From Halichoerus grypus (lineage: Eukaryota > Chordata > Mammalia > Carnivora > Phocidae), in contig NC_135719.1 in assembly GCF_964656455.1 (NCBI RefSeq), forward strand, positions 74,612,283-74,676,282: DNA of 64,000 nucleotides, written 5' to 3'. The position numbers were made by a program, and so were the translations under genes. The notes under the pieces are model-generated. The model did no database searches. It was not told the DNA's origin and saw nothing but the letters and a program-made list of their open reading frames with translations. Positions 52,933-63,689 of this stretch are shown here, piece after piece; the first letter of the stretch is position 1, and every line of letters starts with the position of its first letter.

Positions 52933-55880
52933 GTTCTTTTAAATAATCTTTATTAAGGAAAAGATTTAACTTCCCTAAGGAAGAATTTAGTTTATACTTC
53001 AAGAAAAACAGTAGTCTTGGAGCAGGGTCCTGAAAAAGTTTGGAGATGTGGTTTATGGGTTGAGTCTTGACTAATGGTGGAAGATTCAAGATGGCCTAGC
53101 AGTTTATGATAAATTTGTCAGTTCCCACCTTGTAATTTTGACCGCAGTACGTAACATTTTGTTTGAGATGAGGACAGATTTCGATCTTTTTGAAATCAAA
53201 ATACTGGGTATCAGGGGTACAGTTGATAATACCAATCTTAAAAGTGTGTATTTTTATTATTGCTAAATAGTTCTGTTATAACCCACCATTATAGTACCAG
53301 TATAGCAATAATACTTTTCTTTGAATCAGAAGTAAGAATGTATTTATAAGTTTGTCCATTCAGAACACTTATTGTGATATATCTAATATTTAATCATATA
53401 AACATATATCCATGTAGTGATATTTTTTACTTACAATGTATTCCTTCTTAGACCAAAGCCCATCCTATCAAACCCAAGAGTTATGTAAAGATATTGCTTG
53501 GCATTGATGCTTCATATTTTAAAATATAAATAGTTACTGTGTTCTGATATTCTAATGTGCTACAACCAAAGCGATCACTTTTTAATTTATGGTGAATCTA
53601 AATTTTAATCATTTTTTTCCCTTGAACTGTATACTAGTGATAAATTATTTGAAAGACAGTGTGAAATGTCCACAAATCTCGTGTGACAGTATAGCTCATT
53701 TAGTGTCTTAAATCAACAGTGTTTTGCACCGGGAGCTAGGAAACCAGGATTTTTAGCTAAAACAAGGCATAGGAAAACTCTGAAAGACTTTTTTTTTTTT
53801 TTTTGGCCATCATTGTACAGAAAATTCCAAGTTTTTTTTTTTTTTTTTTTGCCATCCTCACTCAGTTTTGTCAGTATCCAGGTCCATGGCTAGTTAATAT
53901 AAAATACCTGCTTTTACTGAGTATCTAATCAAAGACCGTTCAAAGCATTCTACCACCAGTCTTAAAGAATGTACATAAAGTAGAGGAACTCTAAATAAGT
54001 ATAGAACAGTAGGGATGGAAGTCATATAATAGAGAATGTAGTTTTCAGTGGAGAGGTCAAGTTCAGGAAGAATAGGAGACGTTCGGTTACTGACATTAAG
54101 GAAGCAATACAAGGAGTCCATAAAGGAGAAGACAAAACTGTGTCAGTGTCTATCACAGCCTGGCATTCCCAAAGGCTGCATCCCATATGCTGTCCTATCC
54201 TGTGGGCATCTTATTCACCAGGCCACCTCTCCGACGCATCTAGGGGGGAGGAGAAACTGAGACGCTGATGCTGGCTGTGGGATGGGCTCTGGGAATTTGC
54301 CAAGGAATCATAAATCAAAGAGAAGTCTGTCTCTTCTCTAATTATTAAGTCATGTTCGTTTTTCTTTGGAAAACAACGGCAGAGGCTTAAATGTACTCAG
54401 GCAAAAGAACGGAAGTCAAATAATAGCTTAGGTTTTCTTTTAGCTTATTCTTCTGGGGAGCAACTAACCCCGATATCTTTTCGCTTCTCCTGTTAGGCCA
54501 TGTTTCTGTCCAAACCATTTTCGAATCTGATTTCCGACTCCTGTGTTTTCTATAGTGTGCCTGTGACCTCCCAAACCCAAACCCAGTACTGTGTTTGGAA
54601 AGACGGTTAACTAATGCTAAGTCAAAACGTGGAGGATGGGTAAAGCCATATGACTGTTCACATTTATATGTACAGTCCATGGTGTAAGTGAGGTATCATA
54701 GCCAGATGGGAAGTTGCCCCTCGACCTTCCTCTTTCTGCCCCAATGGAAACTCCTTTCTTTTCTTCCTTAGTTACTATCCTCTCTCTGACTGAGAGATAC
54801 ATTGGACAGAAACATCATGGATGGACCTGGTTCATGGGTGTTTGAGAAATATATAATGTAATGTGTTTGATAAAAACCACCTATATTATTTTCTGGAATG
54901 TACATATGATAGGAAATTAGATAGGATGCTAAAATGTATGTTGGGAGAGGATAGCACATTTTCCCCCTAACCGAGAAATCAGTGTAGCATAATATCTTTG
55001 CTTTTTAAAAAAATTTGCTAATCTGTAATCCTGAGCATAGAAATTGGGGAGAGGCATAGAGGCATTTTACAAGAACTATGATTTATTAAGATATAGTATT
55101 AATTTGCTTTAAAAGCCTCCAGTAAGAGGTCTCTCTCTCTCTCTCTCAATAATATGTATTACTTATAAAATTTTAATCATGTAACCCCTCCACCCTGCAG
55201 CTTTCTCCTTATCTGTTCTTCTGATCTGTCTTTTTTACACTGATCTCCTAGAACAAGCCTGACAAGGCAGGTAGATTGAGCAGCATGGGACTGCCAGAGT
55301 TATAGGCTTATTCTCATAAAGGGGCTGATAAGCACTGGTGTGTAGAGAAATGCCCATTTAGTTACAATTTTGGAGAAGGCTTTGCTGAATATTTTAAGTA
55401 GGAGTCTTGTTTACCATTTTAGTTCTTTTTGATGTCACTGATGACGTGAAATGCTGATTCAGGTAATAAACTCATAGAAATTCTATGGCAAGCAGGTATA
55501 TTGTCCTTAATAAGAATCTTGATTTAAAGTAACTATTACCAAGACCAACAATACCACGCAGGGTTCCATGCTTCAGAGAGCACTTAATTCTCAGAAATTC
55601 CCTTCAAAAATGTGTTGGCTCTCACCCTCTTGGCATCCTCACATGCAATTGTCTGACAATATCTCAGTAATGGGGCAGCTCTGTCCTATAAATAGCTTCA
55701 GAAAATAACTTCATAAACACAATGCAATTATACAAATAAGATTTAAAACAACTTTGAAAAAGATAGTTTTAAACTAATTTGATTAAAGCCATAAATTATC
55801 CTTTATCTGTTTCCTTGTTGCCATTCATGGTTTGACACTTGTAGAGTAAACCGATGTTAATATAATGCATTAGGAAGAAT
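52933..55880. other. Repeat-poor AT-rich DNA
   Basis: Almost 3 kb without a recognised mobile element. Two T-runs (53789-53804 and 53832-53850), each followed by GCCATC, lie about 28 bp apart and may be a small duplication. A (CT)n run lies at 55129-55147. Frames up to 97 codons (54387-54680, minus) lack recognised domains. Confidence 0.45.
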
Positions 55881-56180
55881 TCCCCTCCTGAGAGCCAGTG
55901 TAGCTTAGCAAAGTGATATTTAATGTTTTCTATCATATTTATTTAACTAAAATGGCTGATTGGGTGTTAAACAGAAGAGAGGTTAATGATCTTTGTTATT
56001 GGTATTATAAAAAATTAAAAAAGAATAAAATAGAGTTAATGATGTATGCCATTATTGTTATTATGGAGATTAAAAACATGCGGTTGTTGGCTGCCGTGAA
56101 AAAAATGGGCACCAAGCTGTGAGTAATTAGCAAAAGTATATTATCTTCTAACCTTATAATTAATTACTTTGTTTGGCTGT
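55881..56180. other. Candidate conserved non-coding sequence
   Basis: Unusually rich in ATTA/TAAT words (GTTAATGATC, GAGTTAATGATG, GAGTAATTAGCAAAAG, TATAATTAATTACTTTG) with GC-balanced interspersed words (GGTTGTTGGCTGCCGTG). It carries no mobile-element signature. Enhancer-like conservation is an inference. The 69-codon frame here is AT-driven. Confidence 0.25.
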
Positions 56181-56539
56181 AGTACTTTTTAATGTTGGTC
56201 TTCATTGGCTTCAAGATAATATACAAATCTGTACATAATTTTAAAACTAAGTGATGAAAGCAAACTTAGGATGATTTTCTACATCTAAGAAAGAACCAGT
56301 GAAATCTACAGCCAACAAAAAAAAAAACACATGGGAAGAGACAAGTTAGCCAACTATTTCTAGACATGGAGAAGTCAGTGGGAACCTATTGGAGGAAGCT
56401 TTCAAGACCCTCCTTAGCTTTGGGAGCAATCAAAACTTCTAACTCTTGACCACCTCCACTCACCAAGGAAGACTCTTTGTTTTTTGGATTGTTCAGGAAA
56501 AAGACTTCTGTTTTCCTTTTCCACATGCATTATTTTTAG

Positions 56540-56770
56540 GATTGCCAGATTTAGGAAATAACTGGATGCCCAGTTACATTTAGAATTCAGATAAACAGAT
56601 TTAGGAAATAACTGGATGCCCAGTTACATTTAGAATTCAGATAAACTATGCATAATATTTTAGTATATGTGCCTCCATGCAATATTCTGGACCTATTCAT
56701 ACTAAAAAAATTATTTGTCATTTACCTGAAATTCAAATTTAACTAGGAATCTTGTGTTTTATCTGGCAAC
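56540..56770. mobile_element. Palindromic MITE (MER53-like) with a duplicated arm
   Basis: Left end GATTGCCAGATTTAGGAAATA and right end TGTTTTATCTGGCAAC are inverted. Inner words pair too (GAATTCAGATAAAC with CCTGAAATTCAAATTTAAC on the other arm). The overall hairpin design and words fit a short non-autonomous mammalian DNA element. The left arm carries a perfect 50-bp tandem duplication. Confidence 0.75.
56547..56646 (+). repeat. Perfect 50-bp tandem duplication
   Basis: Unit 56547-56596 is repeated exactly at 56597-56646. The unit starts AGATTTAGGAAATAACTGG and ends AGAATTCAGATAAAC. Identity of the two units shows the duplication is much younger than the element it lies in. Confidence 0.97.
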
Positions 56771-58208
56771 TTTAATTATTTTGAGCTTTTTGAACTTTAT
56801 TGCACTAGTCCTGGCTAATAAACTCAGGATTTGAAATGGAATGTTCTCAAAGGCATAAAAATGCAAGGATTCCTCCCTTGTAATTAAACTGAAATTTGTA
56901 ATGTTTTCTAAACTATACCATCATTTGTGTATACAGAAATCACAAGAACATTTATGTCTGTTAATACAATATGTTTCTACATGGTTAGCCTACATAAAAT
57001 TCTAAATAAGGGTGTCTTTTCATAAGTTTTTCATGTGCCTGGTTTCATAGCTAGAGATTCTATACTAGATGGGTATGATAGACTGAGTATAGAAACCATA
57101 TGATAGTGAAATGTGTTAAAAGCTTTGATCTATTACTGACTTTAGCTATCATTCAACATTCCCTCTGCCCTGCATCCCTAACCCTGGTCACCATAGAACA
57201 GATAATGTCCAAAGAGTTATAGATTTCTAATGGCTTGTTGAGGAGATTACTAATGCATACTCATTTTATTATTTTTGCAAGGAACTGATGAGAGATCTGC
57301 TAAGAAAAGTTGGGATATTTGAGTGCTGATGAAGTTCACAAAGCTAATTTTTAAAGTTAGTTAAAGTAATTTTTTTTACATGATTACATTGTTTTGTGCT
57401 TTATGCCTAAAGTGAGTAAAATTTTTTTGGGGGGGTATGTGGAAATATGCTTGATTTAGTCCTCTTACGGTGTTTGTTAGATTTTCATGGTTTGCTCCTA
57501 ATTATGTTATTCCAGAAGGAATGATATTTTAGGCTGAGGTTTTGTTTTGTTTTGTTTTTTTGTTTTTTGTTTTTTTTCTCTTTGTTAAGTCATTAGACTC
57601 CATTTCTTTGGAGGAAAGAGAAAAATAAATTTATCCTTGATCCAATTTGGATGTAGGTCAGCAAAGGTGTGATTTCCTAAGAGGGATAATCCTTTATTTT
57701 TGTGTTGCTATCAGGGAAGAGTGTTGTGTAAAAAGAATCCATGTATCTTTAATATTCATACATGAGTTAAGCATGTTGACTTCTATCCTGATGTTTCAGT
57801 TGCCATTTGTTTATAGGCAAGTTTTCCTAAACCTGTTGGTAGATATATTTTATATGTGTACTGAGACATATAAAAACTCAAAGTCTTTGTATTGAATTCA
57901 TTCATTCAATTAAAATTTAACTTTTACTTAATACCTTTTAGAAAATGAATGCTGTGTGGTCACAGAGACACATTAAGATTGAATCATATGAAATTGCTAA
58001 TATTTTTCTGGTTTTCATTAACAAAAATTGACAACATTATATAGTACATCCAAATATAAGCTCTTTTGTCTTCCCTAGGGAAACTTGGGAATATAAGCAA
58101 TATATAGTAATACATGGAAAATTGTGGTCATGTAGACCAATACTTCTCATACTTTTGTCACCCGTGTGTATTGAATACCATCTGCATTTTTATCTACTTA
58201 GTTTTTTT
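56771..58208. other. AT-rich unique DNA
   Basis: No gene. 57536-57578 is a (TTTTG)n-like run. At 57972-58015 there is a copy of the dispersed word CATATGAAATTGCTAATATT. The 82-codon frame at 57647-57895 has no recognised domain. Confidence 0.45.
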
Positions 58209-58223
58209 CACTGAGTCTTTTTT

Positions 58224-58258
58224 TACACTTGATCTTAGCCAAAAGGCTGAGAAGTGAT
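58224..58258 (-). pseudogene. Truncated U2 snRNA retropseudogene
   Basis: The minus strand reads as the first 35 nt of U2 snRNA (ATCACTTCTCAGCCTTTTGG onward to ...AAGTGTA) with two substitutions, then directly a short A-run (T-run at 58218-58224). A near-perfect 9-bp direct repeat flanks it (CACTGAGTC at 58209-58217, CATTGAGTC at 58259-58267). This is a 3'-truncated snRNA copied with an A-tail, presumably by L1 machinery. Confidence 0.88.
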
Positions 58259-58267
58259 CATTGAGTC

Positions 58268-58648
58268 ACGTTTTAAAACTTAACTAAGTGTAATTGTTTT
58301 AAGTAATATTATCCATTAAGGCATGCTGGTTTGGAATGCTAGCTGCATATTTTCTAATAGCTCTCATGTTCATCAGTGTACCACTTTCTTTACTTAATGG
58401 GACTTGCATCATACCTTGGAAAACCACTAGTATTAATAGAAAATGCTATAATAGTTCTGTTACATTAGACATTTTTTAAATGTTTCTGGAAATTCAGACA
58501 CAGATGTAGGCCACCAGGGAGAAATTTCTGTTTTCAATAACATAAATCTGAAACAAAAATGGAGATAACAGTTTTTCCCCTAAATTCTATATTAGGTTAT
58601 AGGATGTATTAGGCTGAACCATAAGAAATCAGCATTCTTATGGATCAA
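58268..58648. other. AT-rich unique DNA
   Basis: Contains at 58604-58650 TTAGGCTGAACCATAAGAAAT with a small inverted partner (ATTCTTATGGATC). No gene. Confidence 0.4.
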
Positions 58649-58660
58649 AAATGTTTGCAT

Positions 58661-58855
58661 AGGGGTGTTGGGTGGCTCAGTTGGTTAAGCGTCCAATTCT
58701 AGGTTTTGGCTCAGATCATGATCTCATGGGTGGTGGAATTGAGCCCTGTGTTGGGCTCCACGGGGAGTCTGCTTGAAGATTCTTTCCCTCTGCCCCTCCC
58801 CTGCTCGCATGCGCATGTTCTCTCTCTCTCAAAATAAATGAATAAATCTTAAAAA
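58661..58855 (+). mobile_element. Can-SINE, plus strand, older copy
   Basis: Head AGGGGTGTTGGGTGGCTCAG, body CATGATCTCATGGGTGG, CT-rich part and tail AAAATAAATGAATAAATC. Flanks share GTTTGCAT (58653-58660 and 58859-58866), a probable TSD extended by A-rich sequence. Confidence 0.93.
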
Positions 58856-58866
58856 AAAGTTTGCAT

Positions 58867-59677
58867 GTTGGCAATTTCATATAGCTTTATCTAGTATGTA
58901 GTGGAAAATATTCCTTTTCCTGAGAGGAATTAAACCAACGTTATAGTTATAGATTATCTATGAAGATATGCAATATATTTGTCAGATAGGATTTCCTGCT
59001 GTCCATTGCCACAAGTAGCTTGTTGGAGGGACTCATTCCCTTGGCCATTTTATAGCAGTATTTGTACTGACCCTTTATATAAAGCAAGTCAAAGCAGTGC
59101 AGGTAGTAGCAGGACTAGGTAAAGTAGCATACCTGCTTATATCTTACTCTGATTAAGGGAGACATCTACAAAGAAGATCACTTCTTACCAGATAGATCAT
59201 TTGCATCCTACCCACAGCCAGTCAAGTGGATAGAAGTATATCAACATAGCTGGGAGCAATCATCATCTTGTTAAGTATATGGAAGGCAGACAGGCGTGAG
59301 CTATGTGCACATGAATTGTCCTCTTTCAAAGGTCAGGTCACTACATTGCTAGTGTATGCTTGGATGAAGTATGCCCAAATGTCCAGAGTTTAATTTTTCT
59401 GATGTCACCACTTGGATCCCATAATATGTGGTGACACTGGAAAATAGTAAGAAAATAACAAGAAATTTCAGTAGCATGAAAGAGATTTTGCTACCTTCAG
59501 CAGAGCCAAAAGATCTAAGAAGATATGCCTAATTCCTCTTGTGCAATTATTTTTTCCTTTCAACAGGTGCTTATCATTATTTCTTCTTTTAAAAACAGGT
59601 GGGTTTTTTTGGAAATTGAACTACTATTACAAATGTAATGAATAAATGGAATGCTTTATAAATAGAAATTCATATAG
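58867..59677. other. Unique DNA, nothing recognised
   Basis: No repeat or gene recognised. Confidence 0.4.
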
Positions 59678-59690
59678 TGTTAGCTATTTA

Positions 59691-59887
59691 TTTTTTATTA
59701 TTATTTTTAAAGATTTTATTTATTTATTTATTTGACAGAGAGATAGAGGGAGAGCACAAGTAGGGGGAGCGGCAGGCAGAGAGAGAGGGAGAAGCAGGCT
59801 CCCTGCTGAGTCGGGAGCCCAAAGCGGGGCTCGATCCCAGGACCCTGGGATCCTGACCTGAGCACTGAGCTACCCAGGTGCCCCTAC
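59691..59887 (-). mobile_element. Can-SINE with A-box deletion, minus strand
   Basis: Full tail and body (GGGCTCGATCCCAGGACCC), but the head reads GACCTGAGCACTGAGCTACCC. About 20 nt normally present between GACCTGAGC and ACTGAG are missing, which removes much of the RNA polymerase III A box. 13-bp TSD TGTTAGCTATTTA (59678-59690 and 59888-59900) is perfect. Confidence 0.95.
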
Positions 59888-59900
59888 TGTTAGCTATTTA

Positions 59901-60069
59901 AAGAACTTAATTTATTTTTGGAAAAGACATTGTTTTACCAAAGTCTATAATTCTCTTTTGGGTGATGGTACTCAGGACATTTTTCTAGTGAGAAGACATA
60001 ATTGTGGTGGGATGGTAGAAGAGGGAAAGTAAGGCATGTTAAAACAAGTATAGAATTTATTTATTTTTG
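59901..60069. other. Unique DNA
   Basis: Nothing recognised. Confidence 0.35.
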
Positions 60070-60560
60070 CAGTTAAAAAGTTTTATTGAGGTATAATTGC
60101 ATAATAAACTGTACATATTTAGAGTGTGTAATTTAAGTTTTGACTTACGTATACACCCATGAAATCATCATCACAGTCAAGATAATGAACATCTCTATCA
60201 TCCCACCTCCTTGTAGTTCCAGCCTTTCACCCCTTCTTACTCTCCCATCTCTACGCAACCACTGAGTTGCCTTCTGTCACTATAAATTAGTTTGCGCTCA
60301 CCAGAATTTTATATAAATAGGATCGTACAGCACGCACTCTTTTTTGTCTGACTAAGTTCACTCAACATAATTATTTTGAGATTCACTTATGCTGTTGTGT
60401 GTATCAGTAGTTTATTCCTTGTATTGCTGAGTGATATTCCACTGTATGGGTGTACTATAATTTGTCTTTTCATGTACCTGTCGATGGACATCTGTGTTAT
60501 TTCCAATTTTGGCTTTTTCAAATAAAACTGCTATGTGCATTCAACTGCTAGTCTTGGCAT
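60070..60560 (-). mobile_element. Old L1 (L1M-type) 3' region, minus strand
   Basis: TTTATTGAGGTATAATTGCAT, CATCTCTATCATCCCACC, CTATAAATTAGTTTGCGCTC, GATATTCCACTGTATGGG and TTTTGGCTTTTTCAAATAAA are the reverse complement of the 3' part of an old L1. No open frame survives. Confidence 0.8.
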
Positions 60561-62970
60561 AAAATTTAAATTGTTGAACATATAGAAAGTGTCCAATAAA
60601 TAACTGTTTTATTTAAATACATATTCCAAAATTACTTGAAAGTGATAGTCAACTTAATGATTTTTCTATTTTTAAGTGCCTTTAGCAATTTTTTTAAGTT
60701 TCTCTTAAAATTTGGGTATAACAACCTCAGAGATAACATTCTGGATGATTTTAATCTATTTGTGTATAATGAATACAAATGAATAATTAGATAATATATA
60801 TAGATTATACACTGGATTAATAGACACCCAAAATTTTTAGTATAAAATAATTTAATGGGGTAGGTCTTAGCTACATGCCTAATAATTCTTGAATATAACA
60901 TTTTAAGTTGTTACTTTAACATATAGTCTTTCAAATGTTCACAAATTTTAATTACTATAATTCTTATATACTTCATAACATAATGTGTCACTGAGGAATG
61001 CTTCTTTCTTAAATAAACGTAGAAAGAAAACATGGAAGTTGTATATTCAATGTTAAATGAAATTTTATGAGACAATATTTGATATCTATACTAAGCCTAC
61101 TCAGTGAATATATTCTGTTAGAAGTTTATGTGAATAAATAGACAAACATCTTTTTTTGAATGGAATATCTTACAGTTATCAAAATGGACAAAAAAAGCTA
61201 AGGTACCTTCGTTAATTATCCCAGGATTTCTACAAAGTTCTCTCAATAGTTTTGGAACTGTTATAATGCTGTTTTTTATCTCCTATTGGACAGAAGTACA
61301 GGTGCTTTATGAATGATTATTCCCTTGTAAATTCTATTTTAATAGATATTAGCTATGCATAGTTGTGTATTTAAAATATCATGTTCATTTAATAATTCAA
61401 TACAATACGAGTTTTTAAGCAGTAATGAATTTTCATTCTGCTTTATTAAAATGCATCAAAATTATGTTAAAATGTCTTAGGAATGTAATAAAAATGGGCA
61501 CATATAAATATCTTGGTAGAAATGTATTTATTGCTCTAGCTAGTCTAGTGAAAAATTTGCAATTGATAATATTTATGAACTGGTGGTGGCAGAATTATAA
61601 CATAGCAGGTAATTTTGTTCAGTCATTCTTACAAGTGATTTCAAAAACATTAGGTTAAACATAAAATTAGGCAAAAAAATTTTTTTGCACTAGCATCACC
61701 CACATTAGCCGTGGTGAATTACTTTGGATAAGGTCTTAGTATTACTCATTTTTCTCGCTACATTCGATGATGAATGCATAATTTCAAAATAACCAGAACA
61801 CAAACACATAATGGAAGCACAAAAATGTTGGATAATTTTTGAGAAGGTTATACATCCCTCTCAGGATGGAAATGGGTTAGTAAATCATTCTTTCAAATCA
61901 GAGATTTATTTTCACATCATATATTTAAAAGCTATAATTCAGGGACTCTGCTTGTTTTGTTTTCTTCCATTATCAGCAATAACCTTAAAAATCTTGAATC
62001 TTTCATAGTACAGGTTCAGTATTAGCTGTCAGATAACATGTTTCACAGGTTAATTTTTCTATTGAATTTTTGCACTTTTGATAGCAGTCATAATATTATA
62101 ACTCTTTATTTCTTCAACGAAGCACAATGTCAGAGGAATTTATTTCTTGTCTGGATTTGTGTTTTGTAACAACATACCCAATATAGTGAAGCCCCATATT
62201 TGATACTAGGATCATAGTTTTTATAAAGCAGTTTTTGATTGTCTATAATTTAGACTGCAGAGTTCATCCTTCCTGGTTTTCTTTTATCATGAATCTTGCT
62301 TATCTATGTCATACTCCCCCCCTTCCCTTTAGTTATCAAGTAGAAAACAACCTTGATAGTAAATAGTATATAAGAAAATACTATAAGTTAAATTAAAGGC
62401 AATTTAGGGACAGTTAATGTTTCTATGTTTATGTGTGAATGAAAAGTACTTTGATATAGTTACAACACCAGAAAGAATTGCCTTAAAGATAAAGGCTTCA
62501 CCTCTATCATGTACATTGACACAGAAAATATTAATCTCTATGACAAGTACAATTTTGAGTCACTATTTTATTATGAAAATAACATAGATGTGAGTTTAAT
62601 TAAATTCAGATATCATTGGTACAATATTTTTGGGAAAGAAGTAATTTCTAAAATTAACTTCAGAATACAGTATAGCTATCTAAAACAACTTTTCAGCAAT
62701 AGAAAAAGAAATATGGAACTTCCATTTCTGGTAATATAAAGCACATCAGCTTAAAAATTTCATTTGTATAAAATATCTTGTGTTTTGGAACAGCATCTAT
62801 GAGAGATTATATGTTTAGGAACTTTTATATAATTTGACATTGCTTCAATATTTTAAGTGTATTTTACTAAATTAATGGTCTGTAAAGGATAGGAAATTAA
62901 AAACAAAACCCAAAAAACCCTGGTCCTTTACCTTAGGTGTTTGAGAAACATTGGCCTAGAGCTTTAGGGT
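60561..62970. other. AT-rich repeat-poor DNA
   Basis: About 2.4 kb with no recognised mobile element or gene. Frames of 65-89 codons are AT-driven. Confidence 0.45.
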
Positions 62971-63095
62971 TTTCTTTTTTTAAGATTTTATTTATCTATT
63001 TGAGAGAGAGAGAATGCACAAGCAGGGGGAAGGGGCAGAGGGAGTGAGAAAGAGGGAGAAGCAGACTTCCTGCTGAGCAGGGAGCCCTATGCAGG
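62971..63095 (-). mobile_element. 5'-truncated Can-SINE, minus strand
   Basis: Tail TTTTTTTAAGATTTTATTTA, GA block and GCTGAGCAGGGAGCCCTATG, then the element stops without the A/B-box half or head. Flanks share CTAGAGCTTT / CTAGGGCTTT (about 62957-62964 and 63098-63105), a possible TSD. Ordinary 5' truncation during retroposition would explain it. Confidence 0.88.
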
Positions 63096-63105
63096 GCTAG
63101 GGCTT

Positions 63106-63689
63106 TCAGTTTAACAGGCTAATGAACTGCTCAGAGATAGACAAAACGTTGGGTTTACAAAAATTGGCAGGTCATATCTAATACTCTTGTAAAAGTGACA
63201 TGTTCTCTGTGGATTAACAACAGTAACAACAACAAAAAGCAAATAATGAAAAATAAACGATGTCAACAATAAACTTGCTCTGCAGAAAGGTTTTGTGGGA
63301 ATACTTCAGGTTTGGGTAAATGGAAAAAGTCTCCCATGAGAATCTCTAACAATTCCTTCCTACCACAGTTTGAAACCCCAAGTCATGCTACCTGTATGGT
63401 CTCACAATAAGTAAAAAATTAAGCATAAATTATTTCAGTTTTTCAGATATTAATCTCTCTCCAAATAATGTAAGGACCTAGGTCTGCTTTATTCTAATTA
63501 GCTCCCTTCCAATTTATATGCTATTATTGTTCAAGTTAATGATACCACTAAACAGAATCTTTTAAAGTGACATAAATTAAATATGTAGGGTAACTGCTAA
63601 AAGAATAGAAATTAAAGACTGAGCTGTGGAACTAGTAGAGGGAAATGTAATAACAGAAAAAAAAAGTTGATGGAAATAATTCCACATAT
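63106..63689. other. Unique DNA, nothing recognised
   Basis: No repeat or gene recognised up to the L1 fragment. Confidence 0.4.

Noticed and set aside
55885..55910. GAGCCAGTGTAGCTTAGCAAAG, resembling the start of a mitochondrial tRNA or a MIR
   Set aside because: Only about 20 nt match and no following tRNA arms or MIR core are seen.
56547..56646. Two-unit 50-bp repeat considered as CRISPR or satellite
   Set aside because: Only two directly adjacent units without spacers, in a vertebrate MITE arm.
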